Assembly (NCBI GenBank): GCA_046351215.1
Contig: JAXLYX010000009.1
Coordinates: 393,172-457,171, forward strand
Length of the DNA stretch: 64,000 nucleotides
Direction: 5' to 3'
Source: JAXLYX01 sp046351215
GTDB lineage: Bacteria > Myxococcota_A > Polyangia > Polyangiales > Houyiibacteriaceae
The translations under genes and the position numbers were made by a program. Below the pieces are notes generated by a model. It was not told where the DNA came from. It saw only the letters and a list, made by a program, of their open reading frames with translations, and did no database searches. This document shows, piece by piece, positions 33,101 through 43,321 of this stretch. The first letter of the stretch is position 1; each line of letters starts with the position of its first letter.

Positions 33101-35275
33101 GGGCAGACGAATCGAGGAGCCGTCTACGGCTTCGTCCGCAACGGCACGACGTGGAGCCAGCAGGCCAAGCTCGTCGCGAGCGATGGAGCGGCCGCCGACT
33201 ACTTCGGGAATGCGGTCGCCCTCGCTGGTGGTACCACCGTCATCGGTGCGCAAGGAAAAAAGGGGCCAGCCTCGTACCCCAATCCATCGGTGGGCGGCGT
33301 GTACTTCGGCACGCTCCTCGCGACGCCCGGTCTCGGCTGCGAGAACGGGGCCGAATGCACCACGGGCTTCTGCGTCGATGGCGTCTGCTGTGACACGGCC
33401 TGCGGCGGCGGCGCTCCGGACGACTGCATGGCGTGCATCGGTGCGTTGACGGGCGGTACCGATGGTACCTGCGCCTCGCTCGCGGCCCCGGTCGCGTCCA
33501 CGGTCGTCTGCCGTGCGTCGGGGGGCGTCTGCGATCCCGCCGAAACCTGTCAGAGCGGGAGCATCGCCTGCCCCGCCCAGGTGTTCGCGGCGACCGACGT
33601 CACCTGTCGCGCCGCGAGCGGCGTCTGCGACGTCGCCGAGACCTGCACGGGAGCGTCGGCCGACTGCCCGAGCGACGCCTTCGCTTCGAGTGGCGTCCCC
33701 TGCCGACCGTCCAACGGCAGTTGCGACCTCGCCGAGACCTGCACGGGAGCTTCCGCTCAGTGCCCTGCCGACGCCTTCGCCTCGAGCTCCGTCGTCTGCC
33801 GTGCCTCGGTCGGGGCCTGCGACGTGGCGGAGAGCTGCACCGGCACGAGCGCCGCGTGTCCATCGGACGCTTCGGCGACGCCGGGCACCGCCTGCGGTCC
33901 AGCGCCCTCGGGCGTCTGCGATGCACAGGACGTGTGCGAGGGCGCGGTCGGTGCCACCGCGACGTGCGCCCCCCGCTATGCCGCTGCCTCCCAGGCCTGC
34001 GGCGCGGCCTCGTGCAGCGGCGGATCGCAGACGTCTGCGACGAGCTGCACGGGGAGCTCGAGCGTGTGTCCGGCCGGAGCCGTCACGGGCTGCGGGGGCT
34101 ACGCTTGCGGGGCGACGACCTGTCTCTCGACCTGCGTCTCGGACACCGACTGCACCTCGGACCACTACTGCGACAACGGGAGCTGCGCGGCGAAGCTCGC
34201 CCTCGGCCTCGGCTGCACCGAAGACCGCCAGTGCGGAACGGACCATTGCGTCGATCACGTCTGCTGCGGCTCCGTCTGCAACGGTCAGTGCGAGTCGTGC
34301 GGCGAGGCCGGACACGAGGGAAGCTGCATCGCCGTGGCAGGCGCGCCGCGCAACGGTCGCACGGCCTGCGCCACGGACGGGACGGCCTGCGGGGGCTCGT
34401 GCGACGGTGTCTCACCGGCGGGCTGCGCGTTTCCCGCTGGCGAGACGAGCTGTCGTGCCGCGAGCTGCTCCACGGGGACGGCGACCCAGGCCGCGAGCTG
34501 CGACGGCGCCGGTTCGTGCCCGACGCTCGTCACGGTCGCGTGCGCGCCCCTCTCGTGCAACGCGAACGCGACCGCTTGCCAAGGATCCTGCATCGCGAAC
34601 GCCGACTGCGATGCGGGCATGTTCTGCCTCGCCGGATCGTGTGTGCCCGTCTACGGCGACGGGCACGCATGCGATGCCGACGCGCAGTGTGGCTCCTCCC
34701 ACTGCACCGATGGATTCTGCTGTGCCTCGAGCTGCGACGGCCAATGCGAGGCTTGCGGCGAGCCGGGCCACGAGGGGCAGTGCGTCGCCGTCACCGGGGC
34801 TCCCCGGCCTGGACGCGCGGCGTGCGCCTCGGACGGCACCGCCTGCGGCGGCTCTTGCGACGGTGTGGTCCGCTCGAGCTGCTTCTATGCCGACGGCACG
34901 ATCTCGTGCGGCGCGCCGCGATGCGACGGCGAGATGCGCATCGATCACGGCCAATGCGGAGGAAACGGCGCGTGCGTCGATCCCCCTGCCACGCTCTGTG
35001 CGAACGGCTGCAGCCAAGGCGCGTGCCTTCCGGTCGGGCCGGGCTCCGACGGTGGTGCGCCTGACGCGAGCGTCGGAGACGGTGGCGGGCCCGATGCCGC
35101 CGGTCCGGCTCCGGACGCGGGCGTGGGGGCAGCGCCGAAGGACTCGGGTTGCAGCTGTCGCGCTGCAGGCGCGGGGGGGGAGGCGCCTCCGTTCGTCGCG
35201 TGGCTCGTCGTTCTCGCGCTGTTCGTCGTACGGCTCGGTCGCGGGGCGCGAGCCGGCAGGGTGCGTGTGCGCTAG
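30134..35275 (+). CDS. Giant FG-GAP beta-propeller protein with Cys-rich repeats and MYXO-CTERM-like tail
   Basis: 1713 residues. A hydrophobic segment (about 12-32) serves as signal anchor, followed by an N-terminal region of about 250 residues. From about residue 290 to 1060 there are 14 FG-GAP-type repeats, each with an FGxSVAxxGDTxxVGAP core and a V-F-x-R-x-G-x-x-W strand. This is enough for two seven-bladed propellers. Next comes a Cys-rich part with four disintegrin-like units of the form C-R-A-S-x-G-x-C-D-x-A-E-x-C-T-G, and Dickkopf-like C-x-x-G-H-E-G-x-C repeats. The end has a Gly/Asp/Pro linker, C-S-C, a hydrophobic helix and Arg-rich tail, as in MYXO-CTERM sorting signals. It is likely cell-surface adhesive; its ligand is unknown. 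GGAG precedes the ATG. Confidence 0.85.
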   Translation: MQLWGSRRSRSIFAVCVVSVAVVTTLFVEGSGREAILRPSSSRSRADASTRSVEHAPSRDASTMQSLDTAPRALRAAYVAATQAEAARDARYRMARDSNRRAVTAHGGDLRLSARFDRRGATFRAPGIDGRLDARTLRCDGRSIALQEGEPTVDADAANRVRSTRAGRGSNAYLDEWYVAGPLGFEHGFDVSAPSCEREIAVELDVRGLVPRLQDDAVRLASPHGDAALRYADLVAHDAEGRELESSLSVEAGRIALRVDVSGAAFPVAIDPLVYVEDGSATPSVLGDPSSKLFGTSVAFDVDTAIVGAPTTTSTGNSSQGAAYVFRRQGSTWSYEAKLVGGDAGAQRFGDSVDISGDRAIVGAPSSTGLVAGAGAAYVFTRSGTTWTQQQKLRGDTASSQFGVAVAIDGTTVAVGQSQADPSGHTDQGAAHVYVWDGTTWALQADLLASDGAAGDQFGTSVALEGDTVIVGSPLDDFSSLMDRGSAYVFVRSGATWSEQQKLSSTVTSAGARLGGSVSISVDTVVLGAAQDSNGLTVPTSVYTGSAYVFTRSGTVWSLQQKLIVPSAAASDQIGASVTISGDTVLAGAPLRNVGADTDEGSAFVFVRSGATWTVQTELVTVGAAAADHVGRAVTLAGDVALLGAPDTDVGNYAGQGAIRGFLRSGSTWSQEAPLVAGEGLSQGSLGVSVALSGDTAVVGEYRHDGVSGTRNGAAHVFVRVGGVWTRQARLVPFDGASSDEFGSSVAIDGDTLAIGAPLASVGGNAQQGAVYVFVRAGGQWSLQAKLLGSSGAASNRFGSAVALLGDRLFVGASGATVGGNASQGRVHVFGRSGSAWNETQVMVGSDAGAGDSFGDALALSPAGDLLVVGARGDDVGANANQGSVYAFVLAGASFVEQAKLIADDGAQLDELGAEVAVSGNTLVAGAWLADVGGVANQGAAYVFVRAGTTWSRQAKLVADDGADSDSFGRGLAVDGDTVLVGSALADVGGQTNRGAVYGFVRNGTTWSQQAKLVASDGAAADYFGNAVALAGGTTVIGAQGKKGPASYPNPSVGGVYFGTLLATPGLGCENGAECTTGFCVDGVCCDTACGGGAPDDCMACIGALTGGTDGTCASLAAPVASTVVCRASGGVCDPAETCQSGSIACPAQVFAATDVTCRAASGVCDVAETCTGASADCPSDAFASSGVPCRPSNGSCDLAETCTGASAQCPADAFASSSVVCRASVGACDVAESCTGTSAACPSDASATPGTACGPAPSGVCDAQDVCEGAVGATATCAPRYAAASQACGAASCSGGSQTSATSCTGSSSVCPAGAVTGCGGYACGATTCLSTCVSDTDCTSDHYCDNGSCAAKLALGLGCTEDRQCGTDHCVDHVCCGSVCNGQCESCGEAGHEGSCIAVAGAPRNGRTACATDGTACGGSCDGVSPAGCAFPAGETSCRAASCSTGTATQAASCDGAGSCPTLVTVACAPLSCNANATACQGSCIANADCDAGMFCLAGSCVPVYGDGHACDADAQCGSSHCTDGFCCASSCDGQCEACGEPGHEGQCVAVTGAPRPGRAACASDGTACGGSCDGVVRSSCFYADGTISCGAPRCDGEMRIDHGQCGGNGACVDPPATLCANGCSQGACLPVGPGSDGGAPDASVGDGGGPDAAGPAPDAGVGAAPKDSGCSCRAAGAGGEAPPFVAWLVVLALFVVRLGRGARAGRVRVR

Positions 35276-35353
35276 ACACACACACCTCCGGAGCGGATCC
35301 ACACTGGTTCCGGAGCGTCCACGGGGGCGTTCGAATCGCGGGTCTGGAGGCAG

Positions 35354-35376
35354 GGCGGGCGCTTCGGCGCCCCGCC
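35354..35376 (+). terminator. Hairpin with UUCG tetraloop
   Basis: GGCGGGCGC and GCGCCCCGCC pair as nine base pairs with one bulged C around a C(TTCG)G tetraloop, 78 nt after the FG-GAP gene stop. There is no clear T-tract. It probably ends or protects that transcript ahead of the lipoprotein gene at 35434. Confidence 0.4.
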
Positions 35377-35433
35377 TCCCTGCGCGCCGCGCTAAGGTGA
35401 CCCTAGCCGTCGGGGACGGTTCGGGAGAGCTTC

Positions 35434-37977
35434 ATGCGCGCTTGGTCGGGTCGCCTGCGTTGGTTCGGGCTCGTGTCGCTCGTCGTCGTGGCTTTCGCCT
35501 GCACGAACGACGAGCCCAATCCCCTGAAGAAGAGCCGGACCGTCGGGCCCGCGGGCGCCGAGATCGTCGGCGCCCGTGGCACCTCGCTCACGGTCGCGCC
35601 GGGCGCCGTGCAGGCGGACACGGAGATCTCGATCACCGTGCTCCCCTCGGTCCGCCCGCCGCGGCAGGGCGCCGTCGTCGGCACGCCCGTGCGCCTCGAT
35701 CCCTCGGGCCAGCGCTTCGACGTGCCCGTCGAGGTCCGCCTCCCCGTCGATCCTTCGCGCCTGCCTCAGGGAGCCTCCCTCGGCGACGTGATCGTCGTGC
35801 GTGCGGAGAACGAGTACTCCGAGTACGTGCCCCTGCCGACGCGTCGCTCCGGGCCGGCCGAGGTGGCCGCGATCACCGAGCACTTCTCGATCTTCGTCCC
35901 GATCCTCCCCTACGCGACCGGCGGCGGCGACGGCGGCACGACCCCCACCGACCCCTGCGGCGACTCGAGCTGCGGCGCGAACGAGACCTGCGACACCTGC
36001 CCGATCGACTGCGGCCTCTGCCCGCCGCCCTCGAAGACCGACGGCGGTGCGCCCGTCGCCTTCTGCGGCAACCTCGTCTGTGACGGCACGAACGGCGAGA
36101 CCTGCGCGACCTGTCCCTACGACTGCGGCGAGTGCGGCTCCGACGCCGGTGTGAACCCGGGTGGTTGCAGCACCAACAACGGCGGCTGCGATCCGCAGGT
36201 CTCCTGCCGTCCGATCACCGGCGGCGTCGCCTGCGGCGTCTGCCCGATCGGCACGACGAATTCCAACGGCGCCTGCGTCGCTTGCACCGCGAGCGGCGTG
36301 GACACGCCGGACGTCACCTCGAGCTTCGTCGACTCGGATTGCGACGGCGTCGACGGCGACGTCGCCTCCATGCTCTTCGTCGCGCCCTTCGGCGACGACG
36401 AGCTCGGGACGGGCTCGCCGAGCTCGCCCTTCGCCACGATCGGCCGCGCGCTGACGGTCGCGCAGGTCTCCGGCATCACCGCGATCGCGGTGGCCGAGGG
36501 CAGCTACCCCGAGACCGTGCTCGCGGTCGACGGAGTCTCGATCCACGGCGGCTACGTCGCGGTCGGCGGATGGTGGCGGAGCGCGGATCCCGTGGCCCAC
36601 GCCTCGGTGCTGCGCCCGGTGCTGCCCGAGCTCTCCTCCTACACCGGCGAGTACGAGACCATCGGCTACGAGGCGACCGGCATCACGCGCCGCACGATCC
36701 TCGATCGATTCCGCGTCGAAGCCGGTCAGGACCTCTCGGTCGATCCGGTGCCGCTCTTCCCGAGCACCTCGAACTACGCGATCCGGGTCGCGTTCAGCCC
36801 GATGTCGATGCCGGGCAACGGGCTCGAGCTCCACAACGTCCGTGCGATCGCGCATCAGGGAACGCCCGGCAAGGCCGGCACGACCGGAGGCAACGGACCG
36901 AATGGCCAGGCGGGTGGTGGCGGCGCGGCCGGTGTGATGGCGGCGACGCTCGCGGCCCCAGGGGGCATGGGAGGCCTCGTCGATTGCCCGTACGCGCCTC
37001 CCTCGGCGCTCCCGGTCGACGCGAACGGCGGCTCGGGCGGCGCGGGCGGTATCGATCCGACGCCCATCGATTGCCCCTCGGGCAATGCGAGCGACGGATT
37101 GCCGGGCGTGCCGCCCGCAGGCGATCTCAGCTGCCAAGGAGGTCTCGGCGGAACGGGCGTCTCGCTCTGCTCAGGGAGTCCGATGGCCGGCCTCGACGGG
37201 CCGATGTGCACGCAGGCGAATGCCGGCGTGGGCAAGGGAGGCGGCGGCCTCGGTCATTCCGGCGGTCTCGTCGGCGGCTCCGGGCCCTCGTGGTTCGCCC
37301 ACGCCGGTGACTCCGGATGGGCCGGCACGAACGGCCTCGGCGGTCCCGGCGGCGGCGGCGGCGGCGCCGGCGACGGAGCCAGTCCGGCAGGCTGGGGCGG
37401 CGGCGGTGGCGGCGGCGGTGGCGCGGGCGGCTGCGGCGGCAACGGCGGCCAGGGCGGCACGGCCGGCGGCTCGAGCATCGGCCTGCTCGTGACGAGCACC
37501 ACCTCGGTGACGGTGGTCGCCTCCACGTTCGAGGCGCGGAGCGGAGGCGCCGGCGGCAACGGCGGCAATGGCGGCTCGGGCGGCGTCGGCGGCGGCGGCG
37601 GACCGGGCGGCGCGGGCGTCGGCGGCCCCGCGAACCTCTCGCAGGGCGGCGGCGGCGCGGGCGGCCCGGGCCTGAACGGCTTCGGCGGCGGCGGCGGCGG
37701 CGGTGGCCCGGGCGGTGTCTCGATCGCGCAGGTGGTCTGCATGAGCGGCGTCACCGGCATCGACGCGACGACGGGCCTTTCGGCGTCGGGCGGCGCGGGA
37801 GGCACGGGCGGCGCGCCGGGCGGCCATCCGGCGACGAACGGCTTCTCGTCCACCCTCTACAACGGCTGCGGCTTCAGCCCCTTCTGCGGCGACTACGTCG
37901 TCGAGGGACCCGTCGAGGAATGCGACGACGGACCTTCGGGCTCGGCCTCCTGCTCCACCCTGTGCCTGCTCCAGTAA
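35434..37977 (+). CDS. Surface lipoprotein with DUF1565-like and glycine-rich regions (paralogue 1)
   Basis: 847 residues with lipobox AFA-C23. An N-terminal beta domain (about 30-165) begins with V-G-P-A-G-A-E-I-V-G and is of ZU5/Ig-like type. Two Cys-rich units C-G-D/N-x-x-C-x-x-x-E-T-C-x-T-C-P-x-D-C-G-x-C follow. At about 312-370 a DUF1565-like strand segment (FVAPFGDDELGTGSPSSPFATIGRAL) starts a probable parallel beta-helix. From about 480 to 800 the chain is extremely Gly-rich (GGxGG arrays), like PGRS or collagen-like sequences. The end is C-D-D-G. GGGAG precedes the ATG. It is likely exposed on the outer membrane. The next gene is a full-length paralogue. Confidence 0.8.
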   Translation: MRAWSGRLRWFGLVSLVVVAFACTNDEPNPLKKSRTVGPAGAEIVGARGTSLTVAPGAVQADTEISITVLPSVRPPRQGAVVGTPVRLDPSGQRFDVPVEVRLPVDPSRLPQGASLGDVIVVRAENEYSEYVPLPTRRSGPAEVAAITEHFSIFVPILPYATGGGDGGTTPTDPCGDSSCGANETCDTCPIDCGLCPPPSKTDGGAPVAFCGNLVCDGTNGETCATCPYDCGECGSDAGVNPGGCSTNNGGCDPQVSCRPITGGVACGVCPIGTTNSNGACVACTASGVDTPDVTSSFVDSDCDGVDGDVASMLFVAPFGDDELGTGSPSSPFATIGRALTVAQVSGITAIAVAEGSYPETVLAVDGVSIHGGYVAVGGWWRSADPVAHASVLRPVLPELSSYTGEYETIGYEATGITRRTILDRFRVEAGQDLSVDPVPLFPSTSNYAIRVAFSPMSMPGNGLELHNVRAIAHQGTPGKAGTTGGNGPNGQAGGGGAAGVMAATLAAPGGMGGLVDCPYAPPSALPVDANGGSGGAGGIDPTPIDCPSGNASDGLPGVPPAGDLSCQGGLGGTGVSLCSGSPMAGLDGPMCTQANAGVGKGGGGLGHSGGLVGGSGPSWFAHAGDSGWAGTNGLGGPGGGGGGAGDGASPAGWGGGGGGGGGAGGCGGNGGQGGTAGGSSIGLLVTSTTSVTVVASTFEARSGGAGGNGGNGGSGGVGGGGGPGGAGVGGPANLSQGGGGAGGPGLNGFGGGGGGGGPGGVSIAQVVCMSGVTGIDATTGLSASGGAGGTGGAPGGHPATNGFSSTLYNGCGFSPFCGDYVVEGPVEECDDGPSGSASCSTLCLLQ

Positions 37978-37994
37978 AGGCAGAGGAGACGACC

Positions 37995-40544
<2,550 letters not shown>

Positions 40545-40630
40545 GCGCCGCGGCGACCCGCCGGACTCCGCAGGACCATTGCGGAATCCCGCCCGTTCGG
40601 GCAGTGTCCCGACTGCACGAAGGAATCCCG

Positions 40631-41665
40631 ATGCCGAAGCCGATCCCGACGCGCGTCCGCGCCTCCTCTCGCCTCGCCTTCCTCGTCTGCTCGCTCGTCG
40701 CGGCCTCGGCCTCGGCGCAGCCCGCGACGCAGCCGACGACGCCACCGCCCGCCGAAGGGCAGGCCGCGACGACCGCGCCCGCCGCGGGCGAGGCGACGGC
40801 GACGCCGACCGCGCAGGAGCTCTTCGCCCGGGGCGAGAACGCCTACCGCCTCGGTGACTACGACGGCGCCGTGCGCGACTGGCAGGCCGCCTACCAGCTC
40901 GATCCGCGCCCCCGCATCCTCTACAACCTCTCGCAGGCCTACGAGCGCCTCGGTCGCCTCGAGGAGGCCGCCGCGGCCCTCGAGAGCTACCTGCAGCAGG
41001 TCGGTCCGGACGATCCGTACTACGCCACGGTCAACGCGCGCCTGCAGTCGCTGCGCATGCGCCTCTCGCAGACGGGCCTCGTGATCCGTCAGGCGCCCGA
41101 CGGAGGTCGCATCGCGATCGACGGTCAGGCCTGGGGCCTCACGCCGCGGCCCGATCGCATCCCGCTCCCGGCGGGGAGCCACCGCGTCGAGATCACCTAC
41201 GAAGACGGCCGAAGGTTCACGGGCAGCGTGGTCGTCGCCGCCGCGCAGGTCGCGGAGCTCGTGGTCAACGAGGCGGATCTGCAAGCCGGTGCGGTCACGC
41301 CCCGCGCGCCCGTCGTCGACGCGGCCGAGCTCGCCCGACGCCAGCGCGAGAGCGAGCTTCGTCGCTCGCGCATCCTCCTCTGGACGGGCGTCGGCGTCGC
41401 CGCCGCGGGCGCCGGCGTGCTGAGCTACGGCATCGCCCGCTCGAGCGCGCTCTCGACCTGCACGCAGGCGCCTTACTACTGCCTCGACGAGAGCGCGGGC
41501 ACCCGGCAGCGGAATGCGGGCCTCATCACCGGCTCGGTCGCGCTCGCGGCCGGCGTGGGCCTCCTCGTCTGGGGCATCGTGTCGAAGCCCGGCGACGACG
41601 CCCCCCCTGCGCGCGCCATGTGCGTCCCGGGTCTCCTCGGCGGCGCCTGCGCGGTGTCCTTCTGA
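40631..41665 (+). CDS. TPR and PEGA domain envelope protein
   Basis: 344 residues with a Sec signal (about 1-33, SLVAASASA), a Thr/Pro/Ala linker, and TPR-like repeats (about 60-125: ENAYRLGDYDGAVRDWQAAYQLDPRPRILYNLSQAYERLGR). A PEGA-type beta segment follows (about 150-205: I-R-Q-A-P-D-G-G-R-I-A-I-D-G-Q... L-P-A-G-S-H-R-V-E-I). Two membrane helices come near 262-285 and 310-330, with a Cys-containing loop between. This layout is very common in myxobacteria. Its role is unknown, probably protein-protein contacts in the periplasm. AAGGAAT precedes the ATG. It lies between the two Gly-rich lipoproteins and a Cys-rich lipoprotein. Confidence 0.8.
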   Translation: MPKPIPTRVRASSRLAFLVCSLVAASASAQPATQPTTPPPAEGQAATTAPAAGEATATPTAQELFARGENAYRLGDYDGAVRDWQAAYQLDPRPRILYNLSQAYERLGRLEEAAAALESYLQQVGPDDPYYATVNARLQSLRMRLSQTGLVIRQAPDGGRIAIDGQAWGLTPRPDRIPLPAGSHRVEITYEDGRRFTGSVVVAAAQVAELVVNEADLQAGAVTPRAPVVDAAELARRQRESELRRSRILLWTGVGVAAAGAGVLSYGIARSSALSTCTQAPYYCLDESAGTRQRNAGLITGSVALAAGVGLLVWGIVSKPGDDAPPARAMCVPGLLGGACAVSF

Positions 41666-41682
41666 TGCGCCGGAGCCCCACG

Positions 41683-42396
41683 ATGGAGCACACGAACATG
41701 TCTTACCACGGCACGAATCGGCGCCTCCGCGCTCGGCCCGTCGCGCTCGCGATCCTCACGCTCGCCTCCGCCCTGGCCTCGCTCGGGCTCGGCGCGTGTG
41801 GGCAGCTCGAGCGCTGCCTCCCCGGGACCAACGGCTGCATCGCCGATCACACCGACGTCACGCCCTGCGAGCCCGGCACCCGGGAGACCCCGGACGAGTT
41901 CTGCACGGACGAGGTCTTCTACGATGCCTGTTCGTATCGGGACAACGGCTACTGCGAGGACGGCTCGACGGGCTCCGACGTGATGGTCCTCTGCCAGTAC
42001 GGCGCCGACTTCACGGACTGCGGCTATCGCGCGAATCCCTGCGCGACGAACCTCGCGAATCCCGTCTACTGTCCGCAGACCCCGAACCGCTGCTGGCCGA
42101 CGACCGTCGACTGCAACACGGTCCGGTACTGCACGCCCGGCGACGAGGCCTCGGCGAAGGCCTGCAACACCGGGCAGATGGTCGACTGCACGGCCGTGCT
42201 CCCCGCCAACACGTGCAAGCCCACGAGCTGCCCGGATCCGAACAAGCCGGTGCAGTGCCTCGGCATCGGCGGCTGCTTCGGGCCGATGATCGACTGCAAC
42301 ACGGTCACGACGTGCGGGAGCTATCTCGCGGCCTGCTACACGGGCGAGAGCGTCGTCTGCGGGTCTGGCTCCTCGCCGACCTGCGCGAAGAACTGA
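41683..42396 (+). CDS. Cys-rich lipoprotein
   Basis: 237 residues with lipobox LGA-C39 and about 28 cysteines in the mature part, giving a dense disulfide-rich fold. Short internal repeats (V-D-C-N-T-V-R-Y-C and I-D-C-N-T-V-T-T-C) recur about 65 residues apart. I chose the ATG at 41683, with GGAG 9 nt upstream; the ATG at 41665 overlaps the previous stop and is the alternative. No known domain is recognised. It would depend on envelope disulfide formation, for which the VKOR set is a candidate. Confidence 0.7.
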   Translation: MEHTNMSYHGTNRRLRARPVALAILTLASALASLGLGACGQLERCLPGTNGCIADHTDVTPCEPGTRETPDEFCTDEVFYDACSYRDNGYCEDGSTGSDVMVLCQYGADFTDCGYRANPCATNLANPVYCPQTPNRCWPTTVDCNTVRYCTPGDEASAKACNTGQMVDCTAVLPANTCKPTSCPDPNKPVQCLGIGGCFGPMIDCNTVTTCGSYLAACYTGESVVCGSGSSPTCAKN

Positions 42397-42427
42397 GCGA
42401 GAGCCGACAGGCCCCCACGGAGATGAC

Positions 42428-43267
42428 GTGAGGCGAATGGCGCGACGCGAGCAGACGGGCGAAGGACGGAGCCGACACGGTCTCCTCTCCGCCCTCGTTC
42501 CCGCCGCCGTCCTCGTCGCCTCCGGCCTGGCCTTCGCCCAGGGCGTCGTCGTGGAGCCACCGCACGGCGGGGGCGGGAGCGACTCGACCTCGCGCCGCCC
42601 GAGCGTGTCGATCGACACGGGCACTCCCCACGTCACGGCGTTCCCGACGCGCTCGGCCCCGACGTTCGGCGCCAGCACGGAGACGCAGGCGCTGATGCGG
42701 CTCTCGAAGGCCGCCTGTCTGCGCGAGCTCACGAGCCGTGGCGTCGCGTTCACGGCGGCGACCGGACCGGATCCCGCCGCCGCCTACGTCGTCGTGAACG
42801 GCCCCCTCGCGGGAGTCACCCTCGTCTCCTCGGAGCGCGACCCCGCGCGCCACGCCGCGGATTGTCGCCTCGTCCTCGCGCTCCGCGCGTGGGCGCAGGT
42901 CCTCCACCGCGACGGCATCGCGAAGCTCCGCTACACCGCCGTCACGCGGCCTGCGAGCGCCTCGGATGCGGCGCGCGGAGAGGGGGGCCATGTGAACGCC
43001 CTCGCGATCGACGTGACCGCGTTCGAGAAGACCGGCGGCTTCGAGTGGCACGTGGATCGGCATTGGGGCTCGGCGACCCGGGGAGCTCCTCCGTGCGCGC
43101 CCGCGCTGCTCGTGCGTCGCGAGCCGAGCCCGGTGCGCCGGATCGTCTGTGCCGCCGCCGAGGAGGGGCGCTTCCACGTCGTCGTGACGCCGCACTTCGA
43201 CGACGCGCATCGCGACCACGTGCACTTCGAGCTCGTGCCCGGCTCCGATTCGGTCACGGTGCGCTGA
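42428..43267 (+). CDS. Extensin-like (M15-type) periplasmic protein
   Basis: 279 residues from a GTG; an ATG at 42437 is close. The Sec signal ends near LAFAQG. The C-terminal ~190 residues match the extensin-like C domain: V-S-S-E-R-D-P-A-R-H-A-A-D, then G-H-V-N-A-L-A-I-D-V, and finally H-R-D-H-V-H-F-E-L. The His/Asp/His-x-His arrangement is that of M15/LAS peptidases that cut peptidoglycan stem peptides, so a zinc-dependent cell-wall hydrolase is likely. Two cysteines in the domain may pair. It closes the surface-protein block. Confidence 0.75.
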   Translation: MRRMARREQTGEGRSRHGLLSALVPAAVLVASGLAFAQGVVVEPPHGGGGSDSTSRRPSVSIDTGTPHVTAFPTRSAPTFGASTETQALMRLSKAACLRELTSRGVAFTAATGPDPAAAYVVVNGPLAGVTLVSSERDPARHAADCRLVLALRAWAQVLHRDGIAKLRYTAVTRPASASDAARGEGGHVNALAIDVTAFEKTGGFEWHVDRHWGSATRGAPPCAPALLVRREPSPVRRIVCAAAEEGRFHVVVTPHFDDAHRDHVHFELVPGSDSVTVR

Positions 43268-43283
43268 AGCGAGGTCCCCCTCG

Positions 43284-43313
43284 TTGCCCACGCTTCGACG
43301 ATGGGCGTATCGT
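43284..43313 (+). promoter_or_regulatory. Promoter of the penicillin-acylase gene
   Basis: TTGCCC (43284-43289), an 18-nt spacer and TATCGT (43308-43313) end 8 nt before the ATG at 43322. An upstream in-frame ATG at 43301 lies inside the spacer, so it cannot be the start if this promoter is used. Confidence 0.4.
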
Positions 43314-43321
43314 CCTCGGCG

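Noticed and set aside
36880..37850. DNA-level tandem repeat or CRISPR-like array in the GGC-rich stretch
   Set aside because: The repetition is codon-level (Gly codons) within an open coding frame. There are no regular spacer and repeat units.
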